Notes under the pieces: model-generated | Seen by the model: only the letters and a program-made list of their open reading frames with translations | What the model was told of the DNA's origin: nothing | Database searches by the model: none | In this document: one piece after another, positions 21,321 to 32,194 of the stretch | Layout of the letters: the number at the start of each line of letters is the position of its first letter | How positions within the stretch are numbered: the stretch's first letter is position 1 | Position numbers and translations under genes: made by a program | Assembly (NCBI GenBank): GCA_937924195.1 | Contig: CALDVP010000142.1 | Coordinates: forward strand, 1 to 42,245 | Reading direction: 5' to 3' | From: an uncultured Lysobacterales bacterium | GTDB lineage: Bacteria > Pseudomonadota > Gammaproteobacteria > Xanthomonadales > Ahniellaceae | DNA length: 42,245 bases

Positions 21321-22106
21321 TCAGACCAGGTTGCGGCCGTGGAAGAGTTCCTCGATCTCCCGCTTCAGCAGGTTCTCGATTCGTTGCCGCTCCCTGAAAC
21401 CGAGGTCCGCAGCCTGCGCTTCGAACAGGTAGGTGTCGAGGTCGAAGTCCTTCACGTGCATCTTCGTGTGAAAGATGTTTTCCTGATAGACGTTGACATC
21501 GAACATCTCGTACTTCTGGCGGATGTGCTTTGCGAGATAATCCTGGATCGAGTTGATCCGGTGGTCGATGTAGTGCTTCTTGCCCTTCACGTCGCGGGTG
21601 AAACCGCGGATGCGGTAGTCCATCGTGACGATGTCGGACTCGAAGCTGTCGATCAGGAAGTTCAGCGCCTTCAGCGGCGAGATGACGCCGCAGGTCGCGA
21701 CGTCGATGTCGGCGCGAAAGGTGCTGATGCCGTTGACCGGGTGACTTTCCGGGTAGGTATGGACCGTGATGTGGCTCTTGTCGAGATGCGCGAGCACGGT
21801 GTCCGAGATCATGTCGCGGCCGAGCTTCTCGACGATCGGCATCTCCGAGATCAGGATCGTGACCGAGGCGCCCTGTGGGTCGTAATCCTGGCGCGCGACG
21901 TTGAGGATGTTGGCGCCGATGATTTCGGCGACCTCGGTCAGGATCTGCACCAGGCGCTCGGCGTTGTAGGCCTCATCGATGTACTCGATGTAGCGATCGC
22001 GCTGTTCGGCGGTGACCGCATAGCAGATGTCGTAGATGTTGAACGACAGCGATTTGGTCAGGTTGTTGAAGCCCTGGAGCTTGAGACCAGGAATGGGCTT
22101 GACCAT
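21321..22106 (-). CDS. speD: adenosylmethionine decarboxylase proenzyme
   Basis: 261 aa; [42 protein letters not shown]; Lys-Ser pyruvoyl processing site. Confidence 0.94.
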   Translation of the reverse strand: MVKPIPGLKLQGFNNLTKSLSFNIYDICYAVTAEQRDRYIEYIDEAYNAERLVQILTEVAEIIGANILNVARQDYDPQGASVTILISEMPIVEKLGRDMISDTVLAHLDKSHITVHTYPESHPVNGISTFRADIDVATCGVISPLKALNFLIDSFESDIVTMDYRIRGFTRDVKGKKHYIDHRINSIQDYLAKHIRQKYEMFDVNVYQENIFHTKMHVKDFDLDTYLFEAQAADLGFRERQRIENLLKREIEELFHGRNLV

Positions 22107-22390
22107 GGCGCGGCTCCTTGGCAGCAGGTGGACCGGACGAGGGCGCGGATCATAGGTCATAGCGACCGGCAGGGTGCTGGCCGACGGACCCTCGGCTACC
22201 GGGGCTTCAGCATGGGCCGCGGGCGACCGCGCCTGCGGCGTCCTCGGCGCGCCGTGCGGCTGGTATGCGGCGCGAAGGGCCAGCCGCTAAAGTCCGCGGA
22301 GATCGGGAGCAGCGGCCGCCGGCCAGTGCGCGACGCGCAGCGCGGCCACGGGAGGTCGCGCCACCCGCATTCCACCGTGGAGCGAGCCGA

Positions 22391-23107
22391 ATGACCCGCG
22401 AGAGCGCCGAACGATTCGAACCCCGGCTCGAGGCGATGCCGCGTCCGATGGTGCCGGCGCCGCTCGCGCTGGACGCGGCGGCGCTCGGCCGTTTCCTCGA
22501 TCACTGTCACCGTCGCCGTTACCCGTCGCGCAGCGAGGTGTTCCGGCCCGGCGACGACGGCGGCACGCTCTATTACGTGATCTCGGGCTCGCTCGCGGTC
22601 GTGTCGGAGGACGAGAATGGCCGTGAGCTGATCCTCTCGTACATCAATCAGGGCGACTTCATCGGCGAGATGGGTCTGTTCGTCGAGCCGCAGCGGCGCG
22701 AGGTCGTGACGCGCTGCCGCGCCGCCTGCGAGCTGGCCGAGATCAGCTACGAGCGGCTGTGGCAGGTGCTCGAGGGTCCGTTGAAGGCCGACTGCGCGAA
22801 GATCCTGTTCGCGGTCGGCGCCCAGCTGACGCGTCGGCTGCTGCAGACCAACCGCAAGGTCTCGCGCCTCGCCTTCCTCGACGTGACCGGCCGTGTCGCG
22901 CGGCAGCTGCTCGACCTCACTCAGGAGCCCGAGGCCGTGGTCCATCCGAAGGGCATGCAGGTACGGATCTCGCGCCAGGAACTGAGCCGCCTGGTCGGCT
23001 GCTCGCGTGAGATGGTCGGGCGGGTGCTGAAGCAGCTGCATGAGGCCGGCAAGCTGATCGTGCGCGGCAAGACCATCGTCGTGATCGGCGCGACCCGGCG
23101 CGCATGA
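22391..23107 (+). CDS. CRP/FNR family transcriptional regulator, Clp/Vfr-like
   Basis: 238 aa; cNMP-binding fold (GGTLYYVISGSLAVVSEDENGRELILSYINQGDFIGEMGLF) and HTH (ISRQELSRLVGCSREMVGRVLKQL). Confidence 0.92.
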   Translation: MTRESAERFEPRLEAMPRPMVPAPLALDAAALGRFLDHCHRRRYPSRSEVFRPGDDGGTLYYVISGSLAVVSEDENGRELILSYINQGDFIGEMGLFVEPQRREVVTRCRAACELAEISYERLWQVLEGPLKADCAKILFAVGAQLTRRLLQTNRKVSRLAFLDVTGRVARQLLDLTQEPEAVVHPKGMQVRISRQELSRLVGCSREMVGRVLKQLHEAGKLIVRGKTIVVIGATRRA

Positions 23108-23562
23108 GCAGCGCCGGCTCGCCCCTGCGTCCGCTGCTGCGACGCGCGACCGAATCGGACGCCGCCGGCGTCGCGATCCTGCTGGTGGAGCTCGGTTACG
23201 AATGCAGCGCGGCGGATGCAGCCGAGCGAATCCGGGCGATGAACGGTGAAGGTCGCCAGGCGCTGATCGTCGCCGATCTGCACGGTGAGCTGTGCGGGCT
23301 GGTCGCGCTCGACGTCATGTACTACCTGCCGCTGGGACGGAACACCTGCCGCATCACCGCGCTGGTCGTCGGCGACGGCTTCCGCCAGTTCGGCGTCGGG
23401 CGCGCGTTGCTGCGCGAGGCCGAGCAGATCGCACGGCAGCACGGTGCCGCGCGGATCGAGGTCACGACTGCCGGTCACCGCCACGAGGCGCACGACTTCT
23501 ACCGGGCCTGCGGTTACGTCGAGAGCTCGCTGCGCTTCGTCAAGCGTCTCGGCGACGCCTGA
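23104..23562 (+). CDS. GNAT family N-acetyltransferase
   Basis: 152 aa; ALVVGDGFRQFGVGRALLREAEQIARQHGAARIEVTTAGHRHEAHDFYRACGYV; ATGA overlap with upstream regulator gene. Confidence 0.88.
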   Translation: MSSAGSPLRPLLRRATESDAAGVAILLVELGYECSAADAAERIRAMNGEGRQALIVADLHGELCGLVALDVMYYLPLGRNTCRITALVVGDGFRQFGVGRALLREAEQIARQHGAARIEVTTAGHRHEAHDFYRACGYVESSLRFVKRLGDA

Positions 23563-23592
23563 CCTCGGCGCACGTCGTCAGCCGCACCGAGC

Positions 23593-25098
23593 TCAGGCCG
23601 CGGCCGCGCCGGCGCCGCGCCGGAACTCGGCCTCGACCGCATCGAAGCGCGCAAGCACGGAAGCCGGCGGGGACCGGTCGAGCCGGCTTGCGACGACGAT
23701 CGCAAGCCAGGCCAGCGCGAAGGCGGGGACGAGTTCGTAGAGGCCGAACCAGCCGGTCTGCTTCCACGCCAGCACCGTCGCGGCGCCGGTGACCATGCCG
23801 GCGAGCGCGCCCCACGCGGTCATCCGCCGCCAGCGCAGCGCGAGGATCACCAGCGGCCCGAAGGCCGCACCGAAGCCGGCCCAGGCATAGGCGACGAGAT
23901 CCAGCACCCGGTTGCTGGGATCGGCGGCCAGCCACAGCGCCAGCACGGCGACCGCGAGCAGCGCGATCCGCCCGACCCAGACGATCTCACGGTCGGTGGC
24001 ATCCGGTCGCAGCCCTCCGCGCCAGAAATCCTCGGCGACCGCGCTGGCGCAGACCAGCAGCTGGCTCGACAGCGTGCTCATGATCGCGGCCAGCACCGCT
24101 GCGAGCAGCAGGCCGGCGAGGTACGGCGAGAACAGCGACTGCGCCAGCAGCAGGAACACACGTTCAGGGTTCGTCGCCAGCACCGCCGCGCCGTCCGGGT
24201 CGCCGGCGAACCAGGCGATTGCGAAGAAGCCGGTCGCGATCGCGCCACCGAGGCACAGCACCATCCACGCCATCGCGATTCGCCGCGCCGGCCGGATCGC
24301 CTGGCGCGACTCCGCGGCCATGAAGCGGTTCAGGATGTGCGGTTGTCCGAAGTAGCCGAGCCCCCAGCCGAGCAGCGACACGACGCCGACCACCGTGGCG
24401 CCCCCCAGCGGATCGAGCCGCGCTGGGTCGACCGCGGCGATCGCCGCCAGCGCATCCGCGGGACCGCCGGCAACATGGACCACGACCAGCGGCGTCAGCA
24501 GCAACGCGAACAGCATCAGCGCGGCCTGGATCGCCTCGGTCCAGGTCACTGCGAGAAAACCGCCGAGCGCGGTGTAGGCGATCGTGACCGCGGCGCCGGC
24601 GAGCATTGCGCTGCGGTAGTCGATGCCGGGCACCAGGCTCTCGAAGAGTCGCGCGCCTGCGACCATGCCCGAACTCGCGTAGATCGCGAAAAACACCAGA
24701 ATCACTGTGGCCGAGGCGCCGCGCAGCAGGCGCGCGCGGTCGGGAAAACGCACGGCGAACCAGTCCGGCAGCGTCAGGGCGTCGTCGCTGCGTTCGGTGA
24801 AGACCCGCAGGCGCTCGGCGACGAATCGCCAGTTGAGCCAGGCACCGGCGACGAGACCGACCGCGATCCAGGCTTCGCCGAGGCCGGCGGCGTAGAGCGC
24901 GCCCGGCAGCCCGAGCAGCAGCCAGCCGCTCATGTCCGAGGCCCCGGTCGCCAGCGCCGTGACCCAGGGGTTCAGCCGGCGCCCGCCGAGGATGAAATCC
25001 GACGCGGTGCGCACGCGTCGCGAGGCCCACCAGCCGACCAGCAGCATCGCGAGCAGGTAGACCGCGAAAGTCACCAGCATCGGCTGGTTCGTGGACAT
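23593..25098 (-). CDS. putP: sodium/proline symporter PutP
   Basis: 501 aa polytopic SSS family; DFILGGRRLNPWVTALATGASDMSGWLLLGLPGALYAAGL, GYFGQPHILNRFMA. Confidence 0.92.
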   Translation of the reverse strand: MSTNQPMLVTFAVYLLAMLLVGWWASRRVRTASDFILGGRRLNPWVTALATGASDMSGWLLLGLPGALYAAGLGEAWIAVGLVAGAWLNWRFVAERLRVFTERSDDALTLPDWFAVRFPDRARLLRGASATVILVFFAIYASSGMVAGARLFESLVPGIDYRSAMLAGAAVTIAYTALGGFLAVTWTEAIQAALMLFALLLTPLVVVHVAGGPADALAAIAAVDPARLDPLGGATVVGVVSLLGWGLGYFGQPHILNRFMAAESRQAIRPARRIAMAWMVLCLGGAIATGFFAIAWFAGDPDGAAVLATNPERVFLLLAQSLFSPYLAGLLLAAVLAAIMSTLSSQLLVCASAVAEDFWRGGLRPDATDREIVWVGRIALLAVAVLALWLAADPSNRVLDLVAYAWAGFGAAFGPLVILALRWRRMTAWGALAGMVTGAATVLAWKQTGWFGLYELVPAFALAWLAIVVASRLDRSPPASVLARFDAVEAEFRRGAGAAAA

Positions 25099-25176
25099 CG
25101 GAGCCTCCCCGGGGGCGTCGCAGGCACGAGCGCCGATCCTAGGGCCTTCGATGAATCACCCGCCGGGTGGAACCCG

Positions 25177-25992
25177 TCAGTGTGACGATGCGGCAGCTGG
25201 TTCCGGCGCGAACAGCGCGCGCAAAGCGGTGCCCGGATCGGGCGCCCGCATGAAGGCTTCGCCGACGAGAAAGGCATGGACGCCCGCCGCGCGCATCGCG
25301 GCGGCGTCGTCGCGGGTCAGGATCCCGCTCTCGGTCACCAGTCGGCGCGTGTGCGGCACCCGGTCCTTGAGCCGGAAGGTGGTGTCGAGCGTGGTCTCGA
25401 AGGTCCGCAGATTGCGGTTGTTGATGCCGATCAAATGCGCGGGCGTCGCCAGCGCGCGATCGAGTTCCGCCTCGTCGTGGACCTCGACCAGCACGTCCAT
25501 GCCGAGGTCGAGCGCGAGTGCGCAAAGCTCCTGTAGCCGCGCGTCGTCGAGCGCGGCCACGATCAGCAGGATCGCGTCGGCGCCGAGCATGCGCGCCTCG
25601 TGCACCTGCCACGCGTCGATCGTGAAGTCCTTCCGCAGCACCGGCAGTCCGGAGGCAGCACGCGCTGCCACGAGGTGCTCCTCGTGGCCTTGGAAGAAGT
25701 CCTGGTCGGTCAGCACCGACAGGCACGCGGCGCCGCCGCGGGCGTAGCTCTGGCCGATCGCGGCCGGGTCGAAGTCGGTGCGCAGCACGCCGCGGCTCGG
25801 CGAGGCCCGCTTGACCTCGGCGATCACGCCCGGCTCGCCCTTCGCGATCTTCGCCTCGATCGCGGCCGCGAAGCCGCGGGTCGGCGGCAGGTCGGCGCCG
25901 CGCGCGGTGAGCTCGGCGAGCGGCAGCCGTGCCGAGCGCTCGGCGACCTCTTCGCGCTTGCGGGCGAGGATCCTCGCGAGCACGTCGCTCAT
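25177..25992 (-). CDS. trpC: indole-3-glycerol phosphate synthase
   Basis: 271 aa; [57 protein letters not shown]. Confidence 0.95.
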   Translation of the reverse strand: MSDVLARILARKREEVAERSARLPLAELTARGADLPPTRGFAAAIEAKIAKGEPGVIAEVKRASPSRGVLRTDFDPAAIGQSYARGGAACLSVLTDQDFFQGHEEHLVAARAASGLPVLRKDFTIDAWQVHEARMLGADAILLIVAALDDARLQELCALALDLGMDVLVEVHDEAELDRALATPAHLIGINNRNLRTFETTLDTTFRLKDRVPHTRRLVTESGILTRDDAAAMRAAGVHAFLVGEAFMRAPDPGTALRALFAPEPAAASSH

Positions 25993-27029
25993 GCCGCGGC
26001 CCCCGACAGGTCCCGTGTCCGCGCGACGTAGCGGTCGAGTCGCTCGCGTGCGGCGCCAGAGGCGACCGCGTGCCGCGCGCGGACCACGCCATCGCCGATG
26101 TCCCTCGCGACGCCTGCCGCGTAAAGCGCCGCCCCGGCGTTGAACAGCACGATGTCGAGCGCGGGGCCCCGGGTACCGGCGAGCGCTTCGAGCAGCAGTT
26201 GCTTCGAGCCTTCCGCGTCGTCGACGCGCAGCGCCTCGAGCGGCTGGCGCGCGAGGCCCACGTCCTCGGGCGCGATCGAGTATTCGCGCACCTGTCCGTC
26301 GCGCAGCTCGCCGACCATCGTCGCGGTCGACAGCGAGATCTCGTCGAGACCGTCACCGCCGTGGACGACCAGCGCGTGGTTCGCACCGAGCCGCTGCAGC
26401 ACACGAACCTGGATACCGACGAGGTCCGGGTGGAACACGCCCATCAGGATGTTCGGACAGCCGGCCGGGTTGGTCAGCGGACCCAGGATGTTGAAGATCG
26501 TGCGCACGCCCATCTCGCGGCGCACTGGCGCGACGTGGCGCATCGCCGAGTGGTGGGTCGGCGCGAACATGAAGCCGAGGCCCAGCTCGTCGATCGCCCG
26601 GCCGACCGCGTCGGGCGAGAGGTCGATCCGCGCGCCGAGCGCTTCCAGCACGTCGGCCGATCCGGACTTCGACGACACGCTGCGGTTGCCGTGTTTGGCG
26701 ACCTTGGCGCCGGCTGCCGCGGCGACGAACATCGACGCAGTCGAGATGTTGAAGGTGTGGCTGGCGTCGCCGCCGGTGCCGACGATGTCGACCAGGTGCG
26801 GGTGCGGTGCCACCTCGACCTTCGTCGCCAGCTCCCGCATCACGGTCGCGGCGCCGGCGATCTCGCCGATCGTCTCCTTCTTGACGCGCAGGCCGGCCAG
26901 GATCGCCGCGGTCATCACCGGGCTGACGTCGCCGGCCATGACCTGGCGCATCAGCGCGACCATCTCGTCATGGAAGATCTCGCGGTGCTCGATCACGCGC
27001 CGAAGCGCTTCCTGCGGGGTGATGCTCAT
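25989..27029 (-). CDS. trpD: anthranilate phosphoribosyltransferase
   Basis: 346 aa; [53 protein letters not shown]. Confidence 0.96.
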   Translation of the reverse strand: MSITPQEALRRVIEHREIFHDEMVALMRQVMAGDVSPVMTAAILAGLRVKKETIGEIAGAATVMRELATKVEVAPHPHLVDIVGTGGDASHTFNISTASMFVAAAAGAKVAKHGNRSVSSKSGSADVLEALGARIDLSPDAVGRAIDELGLGFMFAPTHHSAMRHVAPVRREMGVRTIFNILGPLTNPAGCPNILMGVFHPDLVGIQVRVLQRLGANHALVVHGGDGLDEISLSTATMVGELRDGQVREYSIAPEDVGLARQPLEALRVDDAEGSKQLLLEALAGTRGPALDIVLFNAGAALYAAGVARDIGDGVVRARHAVASGAARERLDRYVARTRDLSGAAA

Positions 27030-27041
27030 CGAGGGTTCCGG

Positions 27042-27632
27042 TCACTTGGGGCGCGCGGCGCCGATGAAGTTGGCGAGCAGATCCTTGCCCTCGCGGGTCA
27101 GGATCGACTCGGGGTGGAACTGCACGCCCTCGACCGGCAGCGTGCGGTGCTTCAAGCCCATGATCTCGTCGAAGCCACCGTCGGCGGTTTCGGTCCACGC
27201 GGTCACCTCGAGGCAGGCCGGCAGCGAGTCGCGTTCGACCACCAGCGAGTGGTAGCGGGTCGCCTCGAAGGGTTGCGGCAGACTGGCGAAGACGCCTGCG
27301 CCGCGATGGTGGATCGCCGAGGTCTTGCCGTGCATGATTTTCTTCGCGCGCACGACTCGGCCGCCGAAGGCCTGGCCGATCGACTGGTGGCCGAGGCAGA
27401 CGCCGAGGATCGGCACCGTGCCGGAGAGCCGCTCGATCACCGCGAGCGAGACCCCGGCCTCGTTCGGGGTGCATGGTCCCGGCGAGATCACGATGCGGTC
27501 TGGCCTCGCGGCGGCGATCTCGTCCACCGTCCACTCGTCGTTGCGGATCACCTTTACGTCCTCACCCATCTCGGCGAGGTACTGGACGAGGTTCCAGGTA
27601 AAACTGTCGTAGTTGTCGATCATCAGCAGCAC
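27042..27632 (-). CDS. trpG: anthranilate synthase component II (glutamine amidotransferase)
   Basis: Probable GTG start [47 protein letters not shown]. Confidence 0.94.
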   Translation of the reverse strand: MLLMIDNYDSFTWNLVQYLAEMGEDVKVIRNDEWTVDEIAAARPDRIVISPGPCTPNEAGVSLAVIERLSGTVPILGVCLGHQSIGQAFGGRVVRAKKIMHGKTSAIHHRGAGVFASLPQPFEATRYHSLVVERDSLPACLEVTAWTETADGGFDEIMGLKHRTLPVEGVQFHPESILTREGKDLLANFIGAARPK

Positions 27633-27681
27633 GGGGCGGACTCCGGGTCGAGAGAGATCGCGGGCGATGAAGGCGTCGGCC

Positions 27682-29157
27682 TCACAAGCCACTCGCCGCC
27701 TGCGCGACGGCACGGAACAGCGCGCGGCCCTTGTTCATCGTCTCCTCCCATTCCTTCCCGGGGTCCGAGTCATGGACGATGCCGGCGCCGGCCTGGATAT
27801 GCAGCATGCCGTCCTGGATCACCGCGGTACGAATCGCGATCGCGGTGTCGGCATCGCCGTTCCACGCGAGATAGCCGACCGCGCCCGAGTAGATGTTGCG
27901 GCGGACCGGCTCGAGCTCACGGATCACCTCGAGTGCGCGGATTTTCGGGGCGCCCGAGACGGTGCCGGCCGGGAAGGTCGCCCGCAGCGCGTCGGCGAAC
28001 GAGAGACCGGGCTTCAAGATTCCCTCGACCTGACTGACGATATGCATCACGTGCGAGTAGCGCTCGATCGCGAACGTCTCGGTCACCGCGACGCTGCCGG
28101 GCACCGCCACGCGGCCGACGTCGTTGCGCCCGAGGTCGATCAGCATCAGGTGCTCGGCACGCTCCTTCGGATCGGCCAGCAGCTCGACCTCGAGCGCGCG
28201 GTCCTCCTCGGGAGTCGCGCCACGCGGACGAGTGCCGGCGATCGGCCGCACCGTGATCCGGCCGCCGCTGAGCCGCACCAGGATCTCGGGCGAGGCGCCG
28301 ACGACCTGGGTCGCGCCGAGGTCGAGGAAGTACATGTACGGCGAGGGGTTCAGCGCGCGCAGCGCGCGGTAGACATCGACCGGACGGGCCCGGAACGGGA
28401 TCGACAGCCGCTGCGAGAGCACCACCTGGAAGATGTCGCCGGCGCGGATGTAATCCTGGCTCCTCCGAACCGCGGCCTCGAAGCCTTCACGCGTGAAGCC
28501 CGACACGAAGTGCGACTCGTCGAGCGCCTGCGGGTCGAGCATGTCCGGGTAGCTCGAGCCGGCGTGGCGCAGGCGGTGCGCGAGCTGGTCGAGCCGACGC
28601 TGCGCTTGCGCGTAGGCGTGCGGCCGCGATGGATCGGCATGGACGATCAGGTACAGCCGCCCCTTCAAGTTGTCGAAGACCGCGATCTCCTCCGAGAGCA
28701 TCAGCAGTGCCTCGGGCGTGCCGAGCGTGTCGGGCGTGTCGCCGCCTTCGAGCCGCGGCTCGATCCAGCCGATGCACTCGAAGCCGAAGTAGCCGACCAG
28801 CCCGCCCGAGAATCCAGGGAGTCCGTCGACTGGCGCGACGCGATAGCGCTCGCGCAGCGCCTCGACTTCGGCCAGCGGATCGTCGACCTCGCGCCGCTCG
28901 ATCACCTCGCCGAGCTCGCGCACCACCAACGTGCGGCCCCAGAAGGCGTGCACCCGGCTCGCCGGCAGGCCGATGATCGAATAGCGGCCGAAGGCCTCGC
29001 CGCCCTGCACCGACTCGAACAGGTAGGTGTGCGGGCCGTCGGCCAGCTTCAGGTAGACCGACAGCGGCGTGTCGAGGTCGGACAGCACCTCGCGCACCAG
29101 CGGGATGCGGTTGTAACCGGCGGCGGCGAAGTCGTCGAACTCGGTCCTGGACAGCAT
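27682..29157 (-). CDS. trpE: anthranilate synthase component I
   Basis: 491 aa; [60 protein letters not shown]. Confidence 0.95.
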   Translation of the reverse strand: MLSRTEFDDFAAAGYNRIPLVREVLSDLDTPLSVYLKLADGPHTYLFESVQGGEAFGRYSIIGLPASRVHAFWGRTLVVRELGEVIERREVDDPLAEVEALRERYRVAPVDGLPGFSGGLVGYFGFECIGWIEPRLEGGDTPDTLGTPEALLMLSEEIAVFDNLKGRLYLIVHADPSRPHAYAQAQRRLDQLAHRLRHAGSSYPDMLDPQALDESHFVSGFTREGFEAAVRRSQDYIRAGDIFQVVLSQRLSIPFRARPVDVYRALRALNPSPYMYFLDLGATQVVGASPEILVRLSGGRITVRPIAGTRPRGATPEEDRALEVELLADPKERAEHLMLIDLGRNDVGRVAVPGSVAVTETFAIERYSHVMHIVSQVEGILKPGLSFADALRATFPAGTVSGAPKIRALEVIRELEPVRRNIYSGAVGYLAWNGDADTAIAIRTAVIQDGMLHIQAGAGIVHDSDPGKEWEETMNKGRALFRAVAQAASGL

Positions 29158-29217
29158 GACGGGGCTCCGGCGAGTCGGCGATTATGGCGGCAGGGTGAGG
29201 TGCCGGCCGTCGACGAG

Positions 29218-31215
29218 TCACGGCCGCCGCCGAGCCATCCCGAGGAGGCGCATCCGGAAGCCGACGCCGTGGCCATCGGCGAGGTTCTCGGCGCGGGCCT
29301 CGCCGCGGTGCAGCTCGGCGACCAGGCGCACCACGAAGAGCCCGAGGCCGAGGTGCGGGGTTTCGCCGCCCGGGCGCTCGCGCACGCTGACCAGTGAGTG
29401 GAACAGTCGCTCGCCCATCTTCTCCGGCAGTGGCGGGCCGGAGTTCTCGACCGAGAGCTCGGCGCCGTCCTCGAGCGCGCGCAGACGCAGGCGGATCCAG
29501 CCATCGGCCGGCGTGAACGAGCGCGCGTTGTCGACCAGCTTGTCGAGCGCCTGCGCGACCAGGTCGGGGGCGCCGTGGATCGACACGGTCGAGCCCGGCA
29601 CGTCGAGTTCGAGCACGCGCGGGGCGATCAGGTCGCGGTAGGCCTCGGCGCAGGTACGGACCAGCGCCGCAAGATCGAAGTCCTCGCCCTCGGCGTTCTG
29701 GATCGCATGCTCCATCCGTTGCGCCTCGCTCATCGCACGCAGGATGCCGGCAAGCCGATCGGCGCCCTCGCGCGCCCGCGCCGCGTACTTGCGTGCTGGG
29801 GGCGTCAGCATCTCGTGCTCGAGGTTGTCGAGCGAAGAGCGCACGATTGCGAGCGGCGTCGCGAGCTCGTGCGAGAGCTTGCTGGCCAGCGTCTTCAGAT
29901 ACTCGTTGTAGTCGCCGATCTCACGCAGCAGGCGCGAGAAACTGCGTGCGAGATCGCCGAGATCGTCGTCGGCCTCGAGATGCGGCAGGCCGATGCCGAG
30001 GCGATCGTCGGTCGGTAGCGCGCGCTCGGCGGCATTGCGCAGGCGCCGGATCCGCAGCGACAGGCGTCCGGCGTAAGCCACCAGCAGCAGCACTGCGATC
30101 AGCACCGCGGCGAGGCTCGCCGCCATCACCCCGAACACCGCGCGGTTCGCCAGCACCAGCAGCGCTTCGGACTGCTCCTCGAGCACGATCGCGCCGCCCG
30201 GCTGCGAACCGGCACCGACCGGCACCGCGGCGCTGACGATCACGCTGCCGGCCTCGCGCGTCGGTCGCACGGCGCTGGCGCCGATGCCGGTCAGCGCCTG
30301 CCAGACCAGGGGCGCGTCGAGCCGAGATCGTTCGGGCGCAAGGCCCGCCGGATCTTCGATCTCGGGTGCCAGCAACCATTCGTAGAACAGGGTCGGTAGG
30401 AGGCCCACCTGGCGCGGCGCGTCGGGCGGCGGCAGGTCACCGGCCCGGCCGAGCACCCAGCCTTCAGCCGAGACCAGCCGGACGCGGGCCCCGGGTGGGA
30501 CGAGCTGGGCCAAGACCGAATCGATCGCCGGGCTCGGGCGTACGATCGGCAGCAGATCACCGCCGGCCAGCGATAGGCGGCGGGTGCGCCCGGCGTCGTC
30601 GTGGTCCTCGACCACCACGGCCAGGGCATCGACCGGTGCCCCGGTGGCGATTGCCATCTCGATCCGGTACCCATCGGCCGTTTCCAGCCACTCCCCGCGC
30701 GGCCGCACGTCGCCGAGCGGGGACACGGTCAGCGTCTGGATCGATCCGGGCGCGGCATTGCCAATGCGCCAGCGCCCGCTGCCGGTCGTGCCGGTGAGTG
30801 CGAGCTCGACCCGATCCCCAGGTAGGGCCAGGGGGTCGTCGACGTCGACGCGTTGGCGACTGCCATCCCGGACCTCGACCAGCAGGTAGAGCACGCCGGC
30901 GTGCTCCCCGACGCGCAGCCGCCACGGCGCCGGCGATCCGCGCACCGCTTCGATCGACGCGGGCCAGTCGGCCGGGGACCCGTCCAGGACCGGCGCCACG
31001 GGGAGCGGCGCGGCATAGATCCCGGCGCCCGGTCGGGGCAAGGCGACGCCAGCGGCCGCGACTGCGCGCGAGATCGTGGCCGCGGTCGCGATCTGCGCCC
31101 GCTCTTGACCCTCGCGCAGCAGCGCCTCGATCTGGCGCACCAGCTGCCAACCACCGAACGGCAGGGCCAGCGCGGCAGCAAGGATCAACAGCAGGGTGCC
31201 ACGGAGGCGAAACAT
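29218..31215 (-). CDS. membrane sensor histidine kinase with large extracytoplasmic region (CBM9/DOMON-like segment), HAMP, HisKA, HATPase
   Basis: 665 aa; N-terminal TM, PVLDGSPADWP...LYLLVEVRD...GDRVELALTG...ADGYRIEMAI, second TM, SKLSHELATPLAIVRSSLDNLE H-box, DKLVDNARSFTP N-box, HLGLGLFVVRLVAELHRG G-box. Confidence 0.88.
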   Translation of the reverse strand: MFRLRGTLLLILAAALALPFGGWQLVRQIEALLREGQERAQIATAATISRAVAAAGVALPRPGAGIYAAPLPVAPVLDGSPADWPASIEAVRGSPAPWRLRVGEHAGVLYLLVEVRDGSRQRVDVDDPLALPGDRVELALTGTTGSGRWRIGNAAPGSIQTLTVSPLGDVRPRGEWLETADGYRIEMAIATGAPVDALAVVVEDHDDAGRTRRLSLAGGDLLPIVRPSPAIDSVLAQLVPPGARVRLVSAEGWVLGRAGDLPPPDAPRQVGLLPTLFYEWLLAPEIEDPAGLAPERSRLDAPLVWQALTGIGASAVRPTREAGSVIVSAAVPVGAGSQPGGAIVLEEQSEALLVLANRAVFGVMAASLAAVLIAVLLLVAYAGRLSLRIRRLRNAAERALPTDDRLGIGLPHLEADDDLGDLARSFSRLLREIGDYNEYLKTLASKLSHELATPLAIVRSSLDNLEHEMLTPPARKYAARAREGADRLAGILRAMSEAQRMEHAIQNAEGEDFDLAALVRTCAEAYRDLIAPRVLELDVPGSTVSIHGAPDLVAQALDKLVDNARSFTPADGWIRLRLRALEDGAELSVENSGPPLPEKMGERLFHSLVSVRERPGGETPHLGLGLFVVRLVAELHRGEARAENLADGHGVGFRMRLLGMARRRP

Positions 31216-31312
31216 CGATCGGCCACGATTTCGGGCTCCGAATCGTAGTGCCCCTGGGTGAGTCCGCCAGACCGACCCGCGAAGCCGAGCCGGCAATGCA
31301 GGCCCGGAGCTT

Positions 31313-31330
31313 CTGTCATATCGATGAAAC
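31313..31330 (+). promoter_or_regulatory. candidate Pho box upstream of the TonB-type operon
   Basis: CTGTCAT-atcg-ATGAAAC: first heptamer is exact Pho-box CTGTCAT, second weak; ~105 bp upstream of ATG 31420. Confidence 0.3.
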
Positions 31331-31419
31331 ATGAGAGCAACCGAAGTGAAAGCCGCGATTCATACGCTGCCGCGACGCGGTTGGCTTCCCGCCCGCGTCC
31401 GCACCTGAAGGAACTCCCG

Positions 31420-32193
31420 ATGAGTCCGATCCTGCGCCTCGCACCGGCCGCTGCCCTCGCGGCCCTGTTGCTGACTCCGCTGTCTGTCGCCGCCGACGAG
31501 GCCGACGAGCTTGCCCGGCGCCTGATTGCGCTGCGCGGCGAGGTCGAACAGCTGAATGCCGAGCTCGAACTCAAGCGGGAGGAGCAGCGCGCGACCCTGC
31601 TCGGCCTCACCCAGCAGCGCGCGCAACTCGAGGCAGACCTGAAGCGCCAGGAGTTGGCGGCGCGCGAGGCGCGCGACCGGCTGGCTCAGGCGACCGAGGC
31701 CGAGGCCGGCGCCGGCGTCGCCGGTGACGCGCTGAAACCCGTGTTGGCGACGGCGCTCGACGAGCTCGCCGCGGCCGTGCGGGCCGGGCTGCCGTTCAAG
31801 ACCGAGGAGCGGCTCGCCGCGATCGAGGCCATCCGCGTGGAGATCGACTCCGGCCGGCTGCCACCGCATCGCGCTGCGAATCGCGTCTGGGCCTTCATCG
31901 AGGACGAGTTCCGGCTCGCCCGCGAGACGGGTCTCCACCAGCAGACGCTGACGCTCGATGGCCGGCAGGTCTTCGCCGAGGTGGCGAAGATCGGTAACGT
32001 GATGTTGTTCTGGCGGACCAAGGATCGCCGTTACGGCCAGGCCCGCCGCGCCGGCCGCGGCTGGGAGTTCGTCGAGCTCACGGATGAACCGGCACGGGGC
32101 CAGGTCCGCGCCTTCTTCGACTCGCTCGACAAGCAGATTCGGCAGGGCTACTTCGAATTGCCGAACGCACTGGCGCAGGCCGGGAGCCGCTGA
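31420..32193 (+). CDS. periplasmic coiled-coil DUF3450-family protein
   Basis: 257 aa; signal peptide, long heptad region LRGEVEQLNAELELKREEQRATLLGLTQQRAQLEADLKRQE, first gene of a TonB2-type operon. Confidence 0.75.
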   Translation: MSPILRLAPAAALAALLLTPLSVAADEADELARRLIALRGEVEQLNAELELKREEQRATLLGLTQQRAQLEADLKRQELAAREARDRLAQATEAEAGAGVAGDALKPVLATALDELAAAVRAGLPFKTEERLAAIEAIRVEIDSGRLPPHRAANRVWAFIEDEFRLARETGLHQQTLTLDGRQVFAEVAKIGNVMLFWRTKDRRYGQARRAGRGWEFVELTDEPARGQVRAFFDSLDKQIRQGYFELPNALAQAGSR

Positions 32194-32194
32194 C

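Noticed and set aside
25929-28037. 702-aa plus-strand ORF opposite trpC/trpD/trpG
   Set aside because: Antisense to unambiguous trp genes; composition rich in R/H/D/A with no recognisable motif.
29218-31215. Complete proteobacterial dedicated sortase system
   Set aside because: Only a kinase of similar layout is present; no sortase, LPXTG target or paired response regulator in the window.
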